From positions 1-64,000 of the forward strand of contig CAOJXR010000003.1 in NCBI GenBank assembly GCA_948465565.1: a DNA stretch of 64,000 nucleotides. The letters are read 5' to 3'. The stretch comes from an uncultured Clostridium sp. (GTDB lineage Bacteria; Bacillota; Clostridia; TANB77; CAG-508). Below the pieces are notes generated by a model that saw nothing but the letters and a program-made list of their open reading frames with translations, ran no database searches and had not been told where the DNA came from. Positions 26,599 through 37,597 of the stretch are shown here, one piece after another. The position numbers and the translations under genes are program-made. Position 1 is the first letter of the stretch; the number at the start of each line of letters is the position of its first letter.

Positions 26599-29500
26599 TT
26601 ATTCATTTTCAGCTACTGGTTCTGCTGTATTCTCTGGTTGCCCTTCTTCTTTCTTAGGTCCCTCTGTGTTAATTTGTATTTGTTTATATCTCTTTAGACC
26701 TGTTCCAGCTGGAATTAATTTACCAATGATAACATTTTCTTTTAGTCCAAGTAATTCATCAACTTTTCCTTTAATTGCAGCATCTGTTAATACTTTTGTT
26801 GTCTCTTGGAATGATGCAGCTGATAAGAAACTATCTGTTGCTAGAGATGCTTTTGTTATTCCTAGTAATACTCTCTTACCTTTTGCTGGTCTCTTTCCTT
26901 CTTCTTCAGCTTTTATGTTAGCTGCTTCGAATTCATACATATCTACAAGTGATGCAGTAAATAATCCTGTATCTCCTGCGTCTTCTACTCTAACTTTGTT
27001 TAACATTTGTTTTGCAATTACTTCAATGTGCTTATCATTGATGTCAACACCTTGGTTTCTATAAACTTTTTGAACTTCAGAGATAATATAGTTGTAAACT
27101 CCTTCTGGTCCATTTATAGCTAAGATGTCATTTGGATTTATACTTCCTTCTGTTAATGGGGCTCCAGCTTTAATTTCGTCGCCTTCTTTTACTTTTAGTT
27201 TTGAACCGAATGGAATTACATAAGTCTTAGCGTCGTCTTTTCCAACTACTGTAACTTCTTTTCTCTTCTTTTCATCATTTATAGTTACTTTACCATCTAT
27301 TTCAGTTATTGTAGCTAAACCTTTAGGGTTTCTAGCTTCAAATAACTCTTCAACTCTAGGAAGACCTTGTGTGATATCTCCTCCAGCTACACCACCTGTA
27401 TGGAAAGTTCTCATTGTAAGCTGTGTACCTGGTTCACCAATTGATTGTGCTGCGACAACACCAACTGCTTCTCCTATTGTTACTCTTTGTCTTGTAGCTA
27501 ATCCCATACCATAGCATTTGCTACAAGCACCATATTTACTTCTGCATCCAAGAATTGATCTAACTTTAATTTTTGTTATTCCTGCGTCAACAATTTTCTT
27601 AGCTAAATCGTCTGTAATCATTGTGTTTGTATCACACAATAATTCTTTTGTTTCTGGATGATATAAGTCTTCTAATAAGTATCTACCAACTAGTCTTTCG
27701 TCTAGTTTTTCTAGTACTTGGTTACCATCTCTGATTTCTTCTATTTCAATTCCATCATGTGTTCCACAATCGTCTTCTCTGATTATTAAATCAGATGCAA
27801 CGTCAACAAGTCTTCTTGTTAGGTATCCAGAGTCTGCTGTTCTTAAGGCAGTATCAGCAAGACCTTTTCTAGCACCGTGTGAAGAAATGAAGTATTCTAA
27901 GGCATCTAGACCTTCACGGAAACATGATTTGATTGGAATTTCAACGGCTTTACCTGATGTATCGGCCATAAGACCACGCATACCAGCAATCTGTCTTAAC
28001 TGGTTCATGTTACCTCTGGCTCCAGATTGTGCCATCATGAAGATTGGGTTTAGGTCGTCAAAGTTGTTCTTCATAGCTTCTGTAACGTCTTTAGTTGCTT
28101 TTTCCCAAACTTTGATAACTGCTTCATATCTTTCTTCATTTGTTATTAAACCACGTTTAAATTGTTTTCTTATATTAGCAACATCTTCATCAGCTTTTGC
28201 TAATATTTCTTTTTTAGCTTCTGGTACGGCAACATCAGCAACAGATACTGTGATAGCACCCTTTGTTGAGTATTTGTAACCTAAAGCTTTAACATAGTCT
28301 AATACTTCTGCTGATTTAGATAGTCCATGTGCATTTATACATTTTGCTATAATTGTTCCTAAGTTTTTCTTTATAACTGGGAATTCAATTTCTAGGTCAA
28401 ATGCTTTTTCTGGATCTGTTCTATCTACAAATCCTAAGTCTTGTGGTATTCCTTCATTGAATATAATTCTACCAACTGTTGTTTCTATTGTTTTTGTTTT
28501 TATTTCGCCGTCTATTTCTTTTGACATTCTTACTTTTATTTTACAGTGTAAGCTTACATCTCCATTTTGGTATGCCATTAATGCTTCGTCTTTATCAGAG
28601 AAGTACATTCCTTCTCCCTTTTCTCCATCAATTTGTACAGTTAAGTAGTATGAACCTAGAATCATATCCTGTGTTGGTACTGCAACTGGTTTACCATCTT
28701 GTGGTTTTAATAAGTTGTTTACTGAAAGCATTAAATATCTAGCTTCTGCCTGTGCTTCTGGTGTTAATGGTACGTGAATAGCCATCTGGTCACCGTCGAA
28801 GTCAGCATTGAATGCTGTACATACTAATGGGTGTAGTTTGATTGCTCTACCTTCAACTAATATTGGTTCGAATGCTTGGATACCAAGTCTGTGCAAAGTA
28901 GGGGCACGGTTTAGTAATACTGGGTGGTCTTTTATAACGTCTTCTAGTATATCCCATACTTCTGGTCTTAATTTTTCAACCATTCTTTTTGCGTTTTTAA
29001 TATTGTGTGCAATTCCTCTTCCAACTAATTCTTTCATAACGAAAGGTTTGAATAACTCGATTGCCATTTCTTTTGGAAGTCCACATTGATAGATTTTTAA
29101 TTCTGGTCCTACAACGATAACTGAACGTCCTGAGTAGTCAACTCTCTTTCCTAGTAGGTTTTGACGGAATCTACCTTGTTTTCCTTTTAACATGTCTGAA
29201 ATAGATTTTAATGGTCTATTTCCAGCTCCTGTTACTGGCCTTCCTCTTCTTCCATTATCGATTAAAGCGTCTACTGATTCTTGTAACATTCTTTTTTCGT
29301 TTCTTACAATTATTTCTGGTGCTCCAAGTTCTAATAGTCTCTTTAATCTGTTATTTCTGTTTATAACTCTTCTATATAAATCGTTTAGGTCTGATGTTGC
29401 AAATCTACCACCATCTAATTGAACCATTGGTCTTAATTCTGGTGGAAGTACTGGTACAACGTTCATAACCATCCATTCTGGTTTATTTCCAGATAGTCTG

Positions 29501-30150
29501 AAGCTTTCTACTGTGTCTAATCTTTTTGCTATTTTAGCTTTCTTTTGCTCAGCTGCTTTTTCTAATTCTTTCTTTAAGCTAGTTGATAATTTCTCAATGT
29601 CTATTTCTTCTAGTAATTTACGTATTGCTTCTGCTCCCATTTCAGCTTTGAATGAACCTTTTCCGTATTTTTCAACTGCTTCATGGTATTCTTTTTCATT
29701 AATTATTTGACATTTTAATAATCCTGAAGTTCCTTTGTCTGTAACTATATATGCTGCAAAGTAAATTACTTTTTCTAGTTCTCTTGGTGAGATATCTAGT
29801 AATAAAGCGATTCTACTTGGTATTCCTTTGAAATACCAGATGTGTGCTACTGGAGCTGCAAGTTCGATGTGTCCCATTCTTTCACGTCTAACTTTTGCTT
29901 TTGTAACTTCAACACCGCATCTGTCACAAACTATTCCTTTATATCTTACTCTTTTATATTTACCACAATGACATTCCCAGTCTTTTGTTGGTCCAAATAT
30001 TTTTTCACAGAAAAGACCGTCTTTTTCTGGTTTTAATGTTCTATAGTTTATTGTCTCTGGCTTTTTTACTTCTCCATGAGACCATTCTCTTATTTTCTCA
30101 TCTGATGCTAAGCCAATTTTTATTTTGTTAAAATTCTCCAATTCTTCCAT
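26599..30150 (-). CDS. rpoC: DNA-directed RNA polymerase subunit beta'
   Basis: This 1183-aa subunit forms with RpoB the catalytic core. The active-site magnesium motif NADFDGDQM is near residue 456, and the N-terminal zinc site ([19 protein letters not shown]) and the second zinc site (CGTHDG ... [13 protein letters not shown]) are present. The C-terminus is a short acidic tail ([16 protein letters not shown]). Separated from rpoB by 160 bases containing a hairpin, longer than usual. Confidence 0.98.
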   Translation of the reverse strand: MEELENFNKIKIGLASDEKIREWSHGEVKKPETINYRTLKPEKDGLFCEKIFGPTKDWECHCGKYKRVRYKGIVCDRCGVEVTKAKVRRERMGHIELAAPVAHIWYFKGIPSRIALLLDISPRELEKVIYFAAYIVTDKGTSGLLKCQIINEKEYHEAVEKYGKGSFKAEMGAEAIRKLLEEIDIEKLSTSLKKELEKAAEQKKAKIAKRLDTVESFRLSGNKPEWMVMNVVPVLPPELRPMVQLDGGRFATSDLNDLYRRVINRNNRLKRLLELGAPEIIVRNEKRMLQESVDALIDNGRRGRPVTGAGNRPLKSISDMLKGKQGRFRQNLLGKRVDYSGRSVIVVGPELKIYQCGLPKEMAIELFKPFVMKELVGRGIAHNIKNAKRMVEKLRPEVWDILEDVIKDHPVLLNRAPTLHRLGIQAFEPILVEGRAIKLHPLVCTAFNADFDGDQMAIHVPLTPEAQAEARYLMLSVNNLLKPQDGKPVAVPTQDMILGSYYLTVQIDGEKGEGMYFSDKDEALMAYQNGDVSLHCKIKVRMSKEIDGEIKTKTIETTVGRIIFNEGIPQDLGFVDRTDPEKAFDLEIEFPVIKKNLGTIIAKCINAHGLSKSAEVLDYVKALGYKYSTKGAITVSVADVAVPEAKKEILAKADEDVANIRKQFKRGLITNEERYEAVIKVWEKATKDVTEAMKNNFDDLNPIFMMAQSGARGNMNQLRQIAGMRGLMADTSGKAVEIPIKSCFREGLDALEYFISSHGARKGLADTALRTADSGYLTRRLVDVASDLIIREDDCGTHDGIEIEEIRDGNQVLEKLDERLVGRYLLEDLYHPETKELLCDTNTMITDDLAKKIVDAGITKIKVRSILGCRSKYGACSKCYGMGLATRQRVTIGEAVGVVAAQSIGEPGTQLTMRTFHTGGVAGGDITQGLPRVEELFEARNPKGLATITEIDGKVTINDEKKRKEVTVVGKDDAKTYVIPFGSKLKVKEGDEIKAGAPLTEGSINPNDILAINGPEGVYNYIISEVQKVYRNQGVDINDKHIEVIAKQMLNKVRVEDAGDTGLFTASLVDMYEFEAANIKAEEEGKRPAKGKRVLLGITKASLATDSFLSAASFQETTKVLTDAAIKGKVDELLGLKENVIIGKLIPAGTGLKRYKQIQINTEGPKKEEGQPENTAEPVAENE

Positions 30151-30274
30151 ACTTGATTGGTAGCCCCCTTAATTTTATTTGGCTATCTGTATTTTTTAAT
30201 AAAATGTACACTGCTGTGCAATTCCATTTTGTGATTTTTTAAATTTCCAGATAAATGTATTCAATTTTTACATT

Positions 30275-30301
30275 GGAATGGCTATTATTCCTAGCCATTC
30301 C
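30275..30301 (-). terminator. Hairpin in the rpoB-rpoC gap
   Basis: GGAATGGCT and AGCCATTCC form a 9-bp perfect stem with a nine-base loop just after the rpoB stop. No good U-run follows on the minus strand, so partial termination or RNA processing is as likely as full termination. Confidence 0.5.
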
Positions 30302-30311
30302 TTTTATTTAA

Positions 30312-33300
30312 TTACTCTTCTGTGTCAATATCACCTAATAATGCGTTTGGGTCTAATTCGTCGTCTTCTAATAATGAATCAAATAACTCGTCTGTTTCTA
30401 GGTCATCCATGTTAACTTCTTCATCTTCTAGGTCCATTTCTAATTCGTCTTCTGAAACTTCTGTTAAGTTTTGCTCATCAAGTAGCTCTTGTTCCATCAT
30501 TTGTCTTCCTTGTTCTTCTGTAAGTTCTATTCCATCTTCAACATGTTCTTTTAATTCTAATTCTTCGTCATCATGTGAATATAAACGTATATCTAGTCCA
30601 AGTGATTGAAGTTCTTTTACTAATACCTTGAAGCTTTCTGGTATTCCTGGTTCAGGAATGTTTTCACCTTTTACAATTGCTTCATAAGTTTTTACTCTAC
30701 CAACAACATCGTCTGATTTAACTGTTAAGATTTCTTGAAGTGTGTGTGCAGCACCATATGCTTCAAGTGCCCAAACTTCCATTTCTCCAAATCTCTGTCC
30801 ACCAAATTGTGCTTTACCACCTAGAGGTTGTTGTGTAACTAGTGAGTATGGTCCAGTTGAACGAGCATGTATTTTATCATCAACCAAATGGTGAAGTTTT
30901 AACATGTACATTACACCAACTGTGATTGGTTTATCAAATGCTTCACCTGTTCTACCATCATATAGAACTGTTTTTCCATTTGTTTCAAGTCCTGCCATTT
31001 GTAGGCATTCTTCAATATCTTCTTCTGATGCACCATCAAATACTGGTGTTGCTATTTTCCAGTTTAATAGTCTTGCTGCTGCTCCTAAGTGAACTTCAAG
31101 CACTTGTCCAAGGTTCATACGAGAAGGTACACCTAGTGGATTTAGCACTACATCTACTGGAGTTCCGTCTGGCATGAATGGCATATCTTCTTCTGGTAAT
31201 ATTCTTGAGATAACACCTTTATTACCATGACGTCCAGCCATTTTATCTCCGACAGATATTTTTCTTTTTTGAGCAATATAAATTCTAATTACTTGATTTA
31301 CTCCAGGAGCTAATTCATCTGAATTTTCTCTAGTAAATACTTTAACATCAACTATTGTTCCAGCTTCCCCATGAGGTACTCTTAAAGATGTATCTCTAAC
31401 TTCTCTAGCTTTTTCACCAAAGATAGCTCTTAATAATCTTTCTTCTGCTGTTAGTTCAGTTTCTCCTTTTGGTGTTACTTTACCAACTAAGATATCTCCT
31501 GGTCTAACTTCTGCACCAACTCTTATTATACCTTCGTCGTCTAAGTCTTTTAAACTGTCTTCTCCAACGTTTGGTATATCTCTTGTTATTTCTTCTGGTC
31601 CAAGTTTTGTGTCACGGCATTCGCAGTCGTAATCTTCAATATGTATAGATGTTAATACATCTTCTTTAACTAATCTTTCATTTAATAGGATAGCATCCTC
31701 ATAGTTGTAACCTTCCCAAGTTGTGAAAGCGATAAGTAGGTTCTTACCAAGAGCCATTTCGCCTTTGTCTGTAGCAGGTCCGTCAGCGATTATGTCTCCT
31801 CTTTTTACTTTTTCACCTTTTTTAACTATTGGTCTTTGGTTTATACATGTTGCACCATTTGTTCTTTTGAATTTACGTAAATGATATACTTTTTCTTTTC
31901 CTTTTGCATTTTTAACTCTGATTTCATCACCTGTTACTCTTGTGATTTCTCCGTCTTCGTCTGCAACTACTACAACTCCTGAATCTTTAGCAGCTCTGTA
32001 TTCAATACCTGTTCCTACTATTGGAGAGTCTGTTATCATAAGAGGTACAGCCTGACGTTGCATGTTTGCACCCATCAATGCACGGTTAGCATCGTCGTGC
32101 TCTAAGAAAGGTATCATTGCTGCTGCTACTGAAACTAATTGTTTTGGTGAAACGTCAACATAGTCAACCTTTTCTTTTTCAACTTCTGTGATTTCATCTA
32201 GGTATCTAACTCTTATTCTGTCATTTACAAATCTATTTTCTTCGTCAACTGGCTCTGATGCTTGAGCAATTATATACTCGTCTTCTGTGTCTGCTGTCAT
32301 AAATTCAATTTCATCAGTTACTTTTCCAGTTTCTTTATCTACTTTTCTATATGGAGTCTCAACAAATCCATATTCATTTATGTTCGCAAATGTTGTTAGT
32401 GCTGAGATAAGTCCTATGTTTGGTCCTTCTGGAGACTCTATTGGACATAATCTACCATAGTGTGTATAGTGAACATCACGTACTTCGAATCCAGCTCTAT
32501 CTCTTGATAAACCACCAGGTCCTAATGCTGATATTCTTCTTTTATGTGTTAATTCTGATAGTGGGTTTGATTGATCCATGAATTGTGATAATTGTGAGCT
32601 TCCAAAGAATTCTCTGATTGATGATGTTATTGGTTTTGTGTTTATTAATGTTTGTGGTGTTACTACGTCTAAGTCTTGTATTGTCATTCTTTCACGAACA
32701 ACTCTTTCAAGTCTTGTTAAACCAATTCTGAATTGGTTTTGTAATAACTCACCAACACATCTGATACGTCTGTTTCCTAAGTGGTCAATATCATCTTTTT
32801 TACCTAATCCGTGGTCTAAGTTTAGTATATAACTTACTGAACCTAAGATGTCTTCTGTTGTTACATGCTTTGGTACTAATTCATCCATTCTTTCAGTTAT
32901 TACTTTTACTAGGTCTTTTGGGTCTGTGTTATCTAATATATTTTTTAATACTTCGTAGTTTACTAATTCTTTTACTTCAACATCTTTTAATACTTTTTCG
33001 TCTACATATGCTTTGATGTCTACTGTTCCATTTCCTATAACTCTTACTTTTTTGTCTTCAACTTTTACGTCTACTGCATTTATTCCTGAGTTTTGGATTT
33101 CTGTAGCTACTTCTTTTGTTATTACTTCATCTTTTTCAACAAGTACTTCTCCTGTTTCTGGATGAATAATGTCTGAGTATGCTACTCTATTTGTTATTCT
33201 GCTTGCTAAGCTTAATTTCTTATTATATTTGTATCTACCTACTCGTGCTAAATCATATCTTCTATCATCGAAGAATAATCCGTTGAATAAGTTTCTTGCG

Positions 33301-34052
33301 GCGTCTACTGTTGGTAATTCTCCTGGTCTTAATTTTTTGTAGATTTCAATTAATGCGTCTTCTTGAGTTTTAATTGGGTCTTTTGCAATTGTTGCTGCTA
33401 ATTTTTCTTCTTCTCCGAAGAAGTCGATTATTTGGTCATCTGTTAATAGTCCTATTGCTCTTAATAATGATGTTACTGGCAATTTTCTTGTTCTATCAAT
33501 TCTTACCCAGAATACGTCATTACTGTCTGTTTCATATTCAAGCCATGCTCCTCTGATTGGCATTACTGTTGCTGTATATATTTTTTTACCTGTTTTGTCA
33601 TATGCTGAGTCATAATAGCATCCTGGTGAACGAACTAACTGGCTTACGACAACTCTTTCTGCACCGTTTATTACGAATGTTGCACTATCTGTCATAAGTG
33701 GGAAATCTCCTAAGTAGATTTCTTGTTCTTTGATTTCACCTGTTTCTCTGTTGATTAATCTTACTTTTACGTGTAGTCTTGTTGAATATGTTGCGTCTCT
33801 TTCTTTTGCTTCTTCTAGTGTGTATTTTGTTTTTTCTTCCATATAGTAATCAAAGAATTCTAATACTAGGTTTCCTGAATAGTCAACTATTGGAGATACA
33901 TCTTTTAGTACTTCTCCTAGTCCTTCTTTTACAAACCATTCATAAGAATCTTTTTGCACTTTTATAAGATTTGGGATTTCAATACTGTCTCCTATCTTAG
34001 AAAAGGTTTTTCTTACGCATTTTTCATGCTCTACGTCTTTTACTTTAACCAA
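30312..34052 (-). CDS. rpoB: DNA-directed RNA polymerase subunit beta
   Basis: This 1246-aa subunit is full length for clostridia. Typical segments are [44 protein letters not shown] (cluster I of the rifampicin region, near residue 495), with no obvious resistance change, and [15 protein letters not shown] and [32 protein letters not shown] near the C-terminus. A long acidic C-terminal tail ([19 protein letters not shown]) is present. The start is a TTG seven bases after GGGGTGA. No rplK/A/J/L genes precede it; instead a 200-base leader, promoter, repeat B and divergent rpsT are found. Confidence 0.98.
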   Translation of the reverse strand: MVKVKDVEHEKCVRKTFSKIGDSIEIPNLIKVQKDSYEWFVKEGLGEVLKDVSPIVDYSGNLVLEFFDYYMEEKTKYTLEEAKERDATYSTRLHVKVRLINRETGEIKEQEIYLGDFPLMTDSATFVINGAERVVVSQLVRSPGCYYDSAYDKTGKKIYTATVMPIRGAWLEYETDSNDVFWVRIDRTRKLPVTSLLRAIGLLTDDQIIDFFGEEEKLAATIAKDPIKTQEDALIEIYKKLRPGELPTVDAARNLFNGLFFDDRRYDLARVGRYKYNKKLSLASRITNRVAYSDIIHPETGEVLVEKDEVITKEVATEIQNSGINAVDVKVEDKKVRVIGNGTVDIKAYVDEKVLKDVEVKELVNYEVLKNILDNTDPKDLVKVITERMDELVPKHVTTEDILGSVSYILNLDHGLGKKDDIDHLGNRRIRCVGELLQNQFRIGLTRLERVVRERMTIQDLDVVTPQTLINTKPITSSIREFFGSSQLSQFMDQSNPLSELTHKRRISALGPGGLSRDRAGFEVRDVHYTHYGRLCPIESPEGPNIGLISALTTFANINEYGFVETPYRKVDKETGKVTDEIEFMTADTEDEYIIAQASEPVDEENRFVNDRIRVRYLDEITEVEKEKVDYVDVSPKQLVSVAAAMIPFLEHDDANRALMGANMQRQAVPLMITDSPIVGTGIEYRAAKDSGVVVVADEDGEITRVTGDEIRVKNAKGKEKVYHLRKFKRTNGATCINQRPIVKKGEKVKRGDIIADGPATDKGEMALGKNLLIAFTTWEGYNYEDAILLNERLVKEDVLTSIHIEDYDCECRDTKLGPEEITRDIPNVGEDSLKDLDDEGIIRVGAEVRPGDILVGKVTPKGETELTAEERLLRAIFGEKAREVRDTSLRVPHGEAGTIVDVKVFTRENSDELAPGVNQVIRIYIAQKRKISVGDKMAGRHGNKGVISRILPEEDMPFMPDGTPVDVVLNPLGVPSRMNLGQVLEVHLGAAARLLNWKIATPVFDGASEEDIEECLQMAGLETNGKTVLYDGRTGEAFDKPITVGVMYMLKLHHLVDDKIHARSTGPYSLVTQQPLGGKAQFGGQRFGEMEVWALEAYGAAHTLQEILTVKSDDVVGRVKTYEAIVKGENIPEPGIPESFKVLVKELQSLGLDIRLYSHDDEELELKEHVEDGIELTEEQGRQMMEQELLDEQNLTEVSEDELEMDLEDEEVNMDDLETDELFDSLLEDDELDPNALLGDIDTEE

Positions 34053-34125
34053 AAAAAATCACCCCTATTTTCTTGTTTGCTGGTTATGACAAACTACTAA
34101 TTTAAAAAGCAGGTATGTGATATAT

Positions 34126-34204
34126 TATTTTTGAGAAAGTCCTTCTTAAGCCTCAGGTTGTTAGATTCTCGTATATTCCCTGCTAAAAAATATACTCAAA
34201 AATA
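34126..34204 (-). promoter_or_regulatory. Structured 5' leader of rpoB
   Basis: On the minus strand, CTATTTTTGAG-type arms (34195-34204 with 34126-34135, 10 bp perfect) close a domain. Inside, GTATATT and AATATAC (34171-34177, 34189-34195) form a hairpin with loop CCCTGCTAAAA (plus-strand sense). The remaining 35 bases include CAACCTGAGGCTTAAGAAGG. The domain lies about 75 bases from the rpoB start. It is not one of the riboswitch classes I recognise. Confidence 0.5.
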
Positions 34205-34257
34205 GTTCCTCTGATTTTTAATTCCTCTTTCTCATAATATTAAATTTTGTCCAAATT

Positions 34258-34287
34258 AGTATATCATAGATTTCCGTAGTAAGTCAA
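34258..34287 (-). promoter_or_regulatory. Putative rpoB promoter
   Basis: TTGACT (34287-34282), 18-base spacer, TATACT (34263-34258) on the minus strand. Transcription from here would give a leader of about 200 nt holding the structured domain. Confidence 0.55.
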
Positions 34288-34316
34288 GCTTTTCTTCACT
34301 ATTTTTCCAAATTCTA

Positions 34317-34447
34317 TAACTATATAGTGCAACATAAAACTAAATATAATAATACTCGCTCCTTGCTGTCGCATTTTTCTTCGAAAAATACTCCAAACTG
34401 CGCGTTGCGTCGTATTATTATATTTAATTTTATGCTATACTATAGTT
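34317..34447. repeat. Palindromic intergenic element, copy B
   Basis: Arms of about 30 bases (CATAAAAC/TTAAATATAATAATA, imperfect) enclose a centre which on the minus strand reads CGCGCAGTTTGGAG, TATTTTTCGAAGAAAAATGC and GACAGCAAGGAGCGA. It is nearly identical to copy A over about 49 bases, although the arms are unrelated in sequence. It lies between the divergent rpoB and rpsT promoters. Confidence 0.75.
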
Positions 34448-34482
34448 GTTTTATTGCATTTTAGTATTTTTTTAAAAAATGC

Positions 34483-34511
34483 TTGCTATTTCAATTTTTC
34501 TGTGGTAGAAT
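34483..34511 (+). promoter_or_regulatory. Putative rpsT promoter
   Basis: TTGCTA (34483-34488), 17-base spacer, TAGAAT (34506-34511), about 48 bases before the ATG. Confidence 0.55.
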
Positions 34512-34558
34512 ATTAAAAGTAAAATTTACTTATTAGCTAAGAGGAGGTGCAAAAAGAT

Positions 34559-34822
34559 ATGCCAAATATTAAATCAGCAGTAAAAAGAGTTAGTGTTATT
34601 GAAAAGAAAACTTTACAAAATAATATGATTAAATCAGGATATAAATCAGCTGTTAAGAAGTTTGAAGCATCTGTAGAGGCTGGAAATAAAGAAGAGGCTA
34701 CAGCAAATTTACAAGCTGCAGTTAAGAAAATAGATCAAGCTTGTACTAAGGGTGTTATTAAGAAGAATACAGCTTCTAGAAAAAAATCTAATTTAGCAAA
34801 AAAATTAAATGAAATGAAATAG
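34559..34822 (+). CDS. rpsT: 30S ribosomal protein S20
   Basis: This 87-aa basic helical protein starts MPNIKSAVKRVSV and ends NLAKKLNEMK; the pattern AxxKxKxA(C)xKGVIKKNTASRKKSxLAKKLN is typical of S20, which binds 16S rRNA early in assembly. GAGGAGG lies before the ATG at 34559; four upstream in-frame codons overlap this site and are excluded. Monocistronic with a strong terminator. Confidence 0.96.
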   Translation: MPNIKSAVKRVSVIEKKTLQNNMIKSGYKSAVKKFEASVEAGNKEEATANLQAAVKKIDQACTKGVIKKNTASRKKSNLAKKLNEMK

Positions 34823-34845
34823 TTTATTTTTAAAAACGATATGAG

Positions 34846-34878
34846 TTAAGCTCGAAAGTATAAAACTTTCGAGCTTAA
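34846..34878 (+). terminator. Terminator after rpsT
   Basis: TTAAGCTCGAAAGT and ACTTTCGAGCTTAA, a 14-bp perfect stem with A/T-rich flanks; can act in both directions. Confidence 0.88.
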
Positions 34879-34897
34879 TTTATTTTAAATACCTATC

Positions 34898-35149
34898 CTA
34901 TTTAAATAGTTCGTCCTTTACTAGCCATAATCCACAACTACAAACAATTAGAGAAACTGCTCCTATTAATCCTATTTTAAATATTTCTATTCCTATATAA
35001 TATAGTTCTGCTGATATGTACATTTTATAGTGTACTCCTAATACAATTATTCCTAGTACGCTTATTAGAAATGATATCCATAATCCAATATCTACAATCT
35101 TAATTATTTTTTTATCCATTCTTTTTATCTTTTTTATTATATCCTGCAT
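34898..35149 (-). CDS. Small membrane protein, unknown function
   Basis: This 83-aa protein starts MQDIIKKIKRMDKKIIK, and has two or three membrane helices (IGLWISFLISVLGIIVLGV, IGLIGAVSLIVCSCGLWLV). The ATG at 35149 has GGAGGAG seven bases upstream, favouring it over the TTG at 35200. It resembles uncharacterised clostridial proteins with a basic N-terminal helix; no function can be assigned. Confidence 0.75.
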   Translation of the reverse strand: MQDIIKKIKRMDKKIIKIVDIGLWISFLISVLGIIVLGVHYKMYISAELYYIGIEIFKIGLIGAVSLIVCSCGLWLVKDELFK

Positions 35150-35235
35150 AGTCTCTCCTCCTATATTTAAAATATTAACAGATTTGTTGTCTTGCTTCAA
35201 TTGTACTTTTTGCCATAATTTACGATTTATTCCAC

Positions 35236-35264
35236 TTGTATTTTTTTATTTGTTAATATATAAT
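35236..35264 (+). promoter_or_regulatory. Putative promoter of the 35.3-36.4 kb operon
   Basis: TTGTAT (35236-35241), 17-base spacer and a perfect TATAAT (35259-35264), 28 bases upstream of the ATG. Confidence 0.6.
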
Positions 35265-35292
35265 GTTTTAGATTTTATGTGGGAGGTTTTTA

Positions 35293-35847
35293 ATGGATAC
35301 AACAACTTTTAAAAGTAAAGCAAGTAAAAAATTTATTGTTAGTTTTGTTGTTATTGCATTGGTTATTCTCTCTATTATTTTATTTTTTGTGTTTAGAAAT
35401 TTTGAAAAGAAGAATGATGCAATAACTACTTTTACGAGTAATGATTCTTCTTTTAGTTTGTCAATATATGATAGTTTGGGTTTTTCTGAGCATAATGATA
35501 ATGATTACGTTTTGGCATTAAAATCTGAGAATTCTAATGCTGGTATATATGTTTCAAAAGTTTCTACTAATAATGTTAGAGATTTTCGCAAATATATTGA
35601 GGCTGATAAAAATGATTATATTTCAAAGTTTTCTAACATTAGTCAAGTTTCTGAAATTTCGGAATATACTTTACAGTCTTTGCCAGTTTATAATTATCAT
35701 TTTAATTATAGGGAATCTATGTATGTTGATGTTTATTGGATTTTGAAAGATTCTGAATTTTATGTTATTGATTTTAGTATAGATAAAAATACTGAGGATT
35801 TGAGTTATCGTATTGGTGAAATTTTGAATTCTCTAAAATTTATTTAG
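35293..35847 (+). CDS. Membrane-anchored extracellular protein, PsbP/DcrB-like fold suspected
   Basis: This 184-aa protein has a short cytoplasmic N-terminus, one helix (FIVSFVVIALVILSIILFFVF) and an extracellular domain. That domain has alternating beta strands (FSLSIYDSLGFSE, GIYVSKVSTNNVRDF, SMYVDVYWILKDSEFYVIDFS) and ends EILNSLKFI, a pattern seen in DcrB/PsbP-like lipoprotein domains. This is a resemblance, not a firm assignment. GGGAGG precedes the ATG. The next gene follows after nine bases. Confidence 0.75.
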   Translation: MDTTTFKSKASKKFIVSFVVIALVILSIILFFVFRNFEKKNDAITTFTSNDSSFSLSIYDSLGFSEHNDNDYVLALKSENSNAGIYVSKVSTNNVRDFRKYIEADKNDYISKFSNISQVSEISEYTLQSLPVYNYHFNYRESMYVDVYWILKDSEFYVIDFSIDKNTEDLSYRIGEILNSLKFI

Positions 35848-35856
35848 GAGGTTTAT

Positions 35857-36357
35857 ATGCTTACATCTTTTTTTGCTACATTGCAGGGTATTCCACTTGT
35901 TTGTAAATATCTTTTAACCGCTTTAGTTGGAATGATGCCTATAATTGAAATTAGAGGTGCTATTCCTCTTGGTGTTGTTTTGGGATTGGATTATTGGTCT
36001 GCTTTTTTTTGTAGTTTGATTGGAAATATTATTCCTATATTTTTTATTGTAAAATATATTAGACCATTATTTGATTTCTTTGGTAGATGGAGGTTCTTTA
36101 AAAAGATTATTGACTGGGCTACAAATAAAGCTACTAGAAAGATTCAGGAAAATCCTAAGTTACAATCTGCTGTGGCTTTTGCATTGTTCGTTTTCGTTGC
36201 AATTCCTTTACCTACAACTGGTGCTTGGGTTGGTTCATTGGTTGCTAATTTCTTAGATTTACCTTTGAAAAAAGCTTTTCTTCCTCTTGCTTTAGGTGTT
36301 GCTACTGCTGGTATGATTGTTCTACTAGCTACAGGTGCTGTAGTTGCAGTTATTTAA
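35857..36357 (+). CDS. Small multidrug export family membrane protein (COG2426)
   Basis: This 166-aa polytopic protein has the family segment MPIIEIRGAIPLGVVLGLDYW near residue 28, a loop DFFGRWRFFKKIIDW and conserved ALFVFVAIPLPTTGAWVGSL. The family (PF06695 type) is named for small multidrug export, but transport activity is not well proven. Second gene of a two-gene unit, followed by a terminator. Confidence 0.88.
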   Translation: MLTSFFATLQGIPLVCKYLLTALVGMMPIIEIRGAIPLGVVLGLDYWSAFFCSLIGNIIPIFFIVKYIRPLFDFFGRWRFFKKIIDWATNKATRKIQENPKLQSAVAFALFVFVAIPLPTTGAWVGSLVANFLDLPLKKAFLPLALGVATAGMIVLLATGAVVAVI

Positions 36358-36371
36358 AATATTTATAAAAT

Positions 36372-36404
36372 AAAATCTCATCAGTTTGATTCTGATGAGA
36401 TTTT
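36372..36404 (+). terminator. Terminator after the COG2426 gene
   Basis: AAAATCTCATCAG and CTGATGAGATTTT, 13-bp perfect stem followed by GTTTTTTAT. Confidence 0.88.
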
Positions 36405-36429
36405 GTTTTTTATCTTATTTAATTATATT

Positions 36430-37278
36430 TTATTCTTCTTTAAGGCTTGTAACTTCTGATTCTTCTAGTCCCGTTAGTTCAGCAATTTCTTTTATACCAA
36501 ATCCCTTTTTTAGCATTTCTTTGGCTACTTTCTTTACTCCGTTTTCGTGTGCTCTTTGCATTTTTAAGTTTTCTAATTGTTGTGCTAGTATTCTATCGTT
36601 TATTGCATCCAATACATCATCATCTGTCATTACTATATCAACTATTTTGTTTATTTCTTCTATACTTCTGTTCATCTTAAATAATTCCTCCATTTCTTCT
36701 TTATTTAAGTTTCCTGATAAGTATGCAAGCCATTGCTCTTCTCCTGTTTTTATCTCTTCAACTTTCTCTATAAACCTTGGCAATTGAAATATATGAGTCG
36801 TTATATTGGGACTAAACACTTCGTTATTATACTCTCTTCTTTGCCTTATTATCTCATGATAATTTCCATCTTTGAAATAATTATAACCTAATATCCATAT
36901 TACCACTGTTTTTGTTCCATTTAAGTACTTATTGCCTACTTGTAATGAGTTATAGTATATTCCACTTGCATATCCATCATTTCGATTTACTATATTATAC
37001 TCATTCTCGTTCTGCATTTCAATATTTATTTTCTCTTTTCCGTCGATTTCAGCTAATATATCAAGTCTCATTAACTTATTGTCTGCATGTACTTTATCTA
37101 ATGCTACATCATTTCGTATTACTATATTTGTTATTTTCTTATGTAATATACTTTCTAGAAATGCTTTTAAATATTCTGACCTTTCATTTGAGCCAAATAC
37201 AATTTTGAATATATTGTCTCTTCTTATGTCATATTCTCCTTTCTTTAATGGTTGGTACTTTCTTTTTGCTATTTTCAT
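36430..37278 (-). CDS. Rpn-family PD-(D/E)XK nuclease / putative transposase
   Basis: This 282-aa protein begins MKIAKRKYQPLKKGEYD and shows the family pattern DNIFKIVFGSNERSEYLKAFLESIL. The nuclease core follows: RLDILAEIDGKEKINIEMQNE (Asp, Glu and Gln of the active site) and YASGIYYNSLQVGNKY. Rpn proteins promote RecA-independent recombination by DNA cleavage and are often repeated in genomes. The C-terminus (KEMLKKGFGIKEIAELTGLEESEV) is a DNA-binding-like helix pair. The ATG at 37278 has AGGAGG seven bases before. No inverted repeats flank it. The bases from here to 37524 hold no gene that I can see. Confidence 0.88.
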   Translation of the reverse strand: MKIAKRKYQPLKKGEYDIRRDNIFKIVFGSNERSEYLKAFLESILHKKITNIVIRNDVALDKVHADNKLMRLDILAEIDGKEKINIEMQNENEYNIVNRNDGYASGIYYNSLQVGNKYLNGTKTVVIWILGYNYFKDGNYHEIIRQRREYNNEVFSPNITTHIFQLPRFIEKVEEIKTGEEQWLAYLSGNLNKEEMEELFKMNRSIEEINKIVDIVMTDDDVLDAINDRILAQQLENLKMQRAHENGVKKVAKEMLKKGFGIKEIAELTGLEESEVTSLKEE

Positions 37279-37524
37279 TAGCACTCCTCCTATTTGTTTT
37301 ATTCAAGCAAAATGATTACTACATTAATTTCAATTTTTTAATTTTGGAAATTTGATAAGAATTTTATCAAGAAATAAAATTTTGAAAAAATATTTATGAA
37401 ATAAAATAAATTTAATATGTCAGCAACCATCCTGTAAGTTTCTTTACTGTATCATTGTATATTCCATAAATCAAGAGAATATGCGTATTTTAATGATAAA
37501 TCGTATGCCAAAAAATCACATAAA

Positions 37525-37568
37525 AAAGCATATCTCGACAGTATATTTCAACTATCGAGATATGCTTT
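37525..37568 (-). terminator. Terminator after the AI-2E gene
   Basis: AAAGCATATCTCGA and TCGAGATATGCTTT, 14-bp perfect stem with a U-run on the minus strand, 30 bases after the stop. Confidence 0.85.
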
Positions 37569-37597
37569 AATTTTCTTGTGTAATTTTATAACTTTTC

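Noticed and set aside
34126..34204. rpoB leader as a known riboswitch or the L10 leader
   Set aside because: None of the conserved cores I know (guanidine, SAM, T-box, L10 kink-turn) could be matched, so it is reported only as a structured leader.
36430..37278. Complete insertion sequence around the Rpn-type gene
   Set aside because: No terminal inverted repeats or target duplications were found at its edges; Rpn proteins are also ordinary chromosomal genes.
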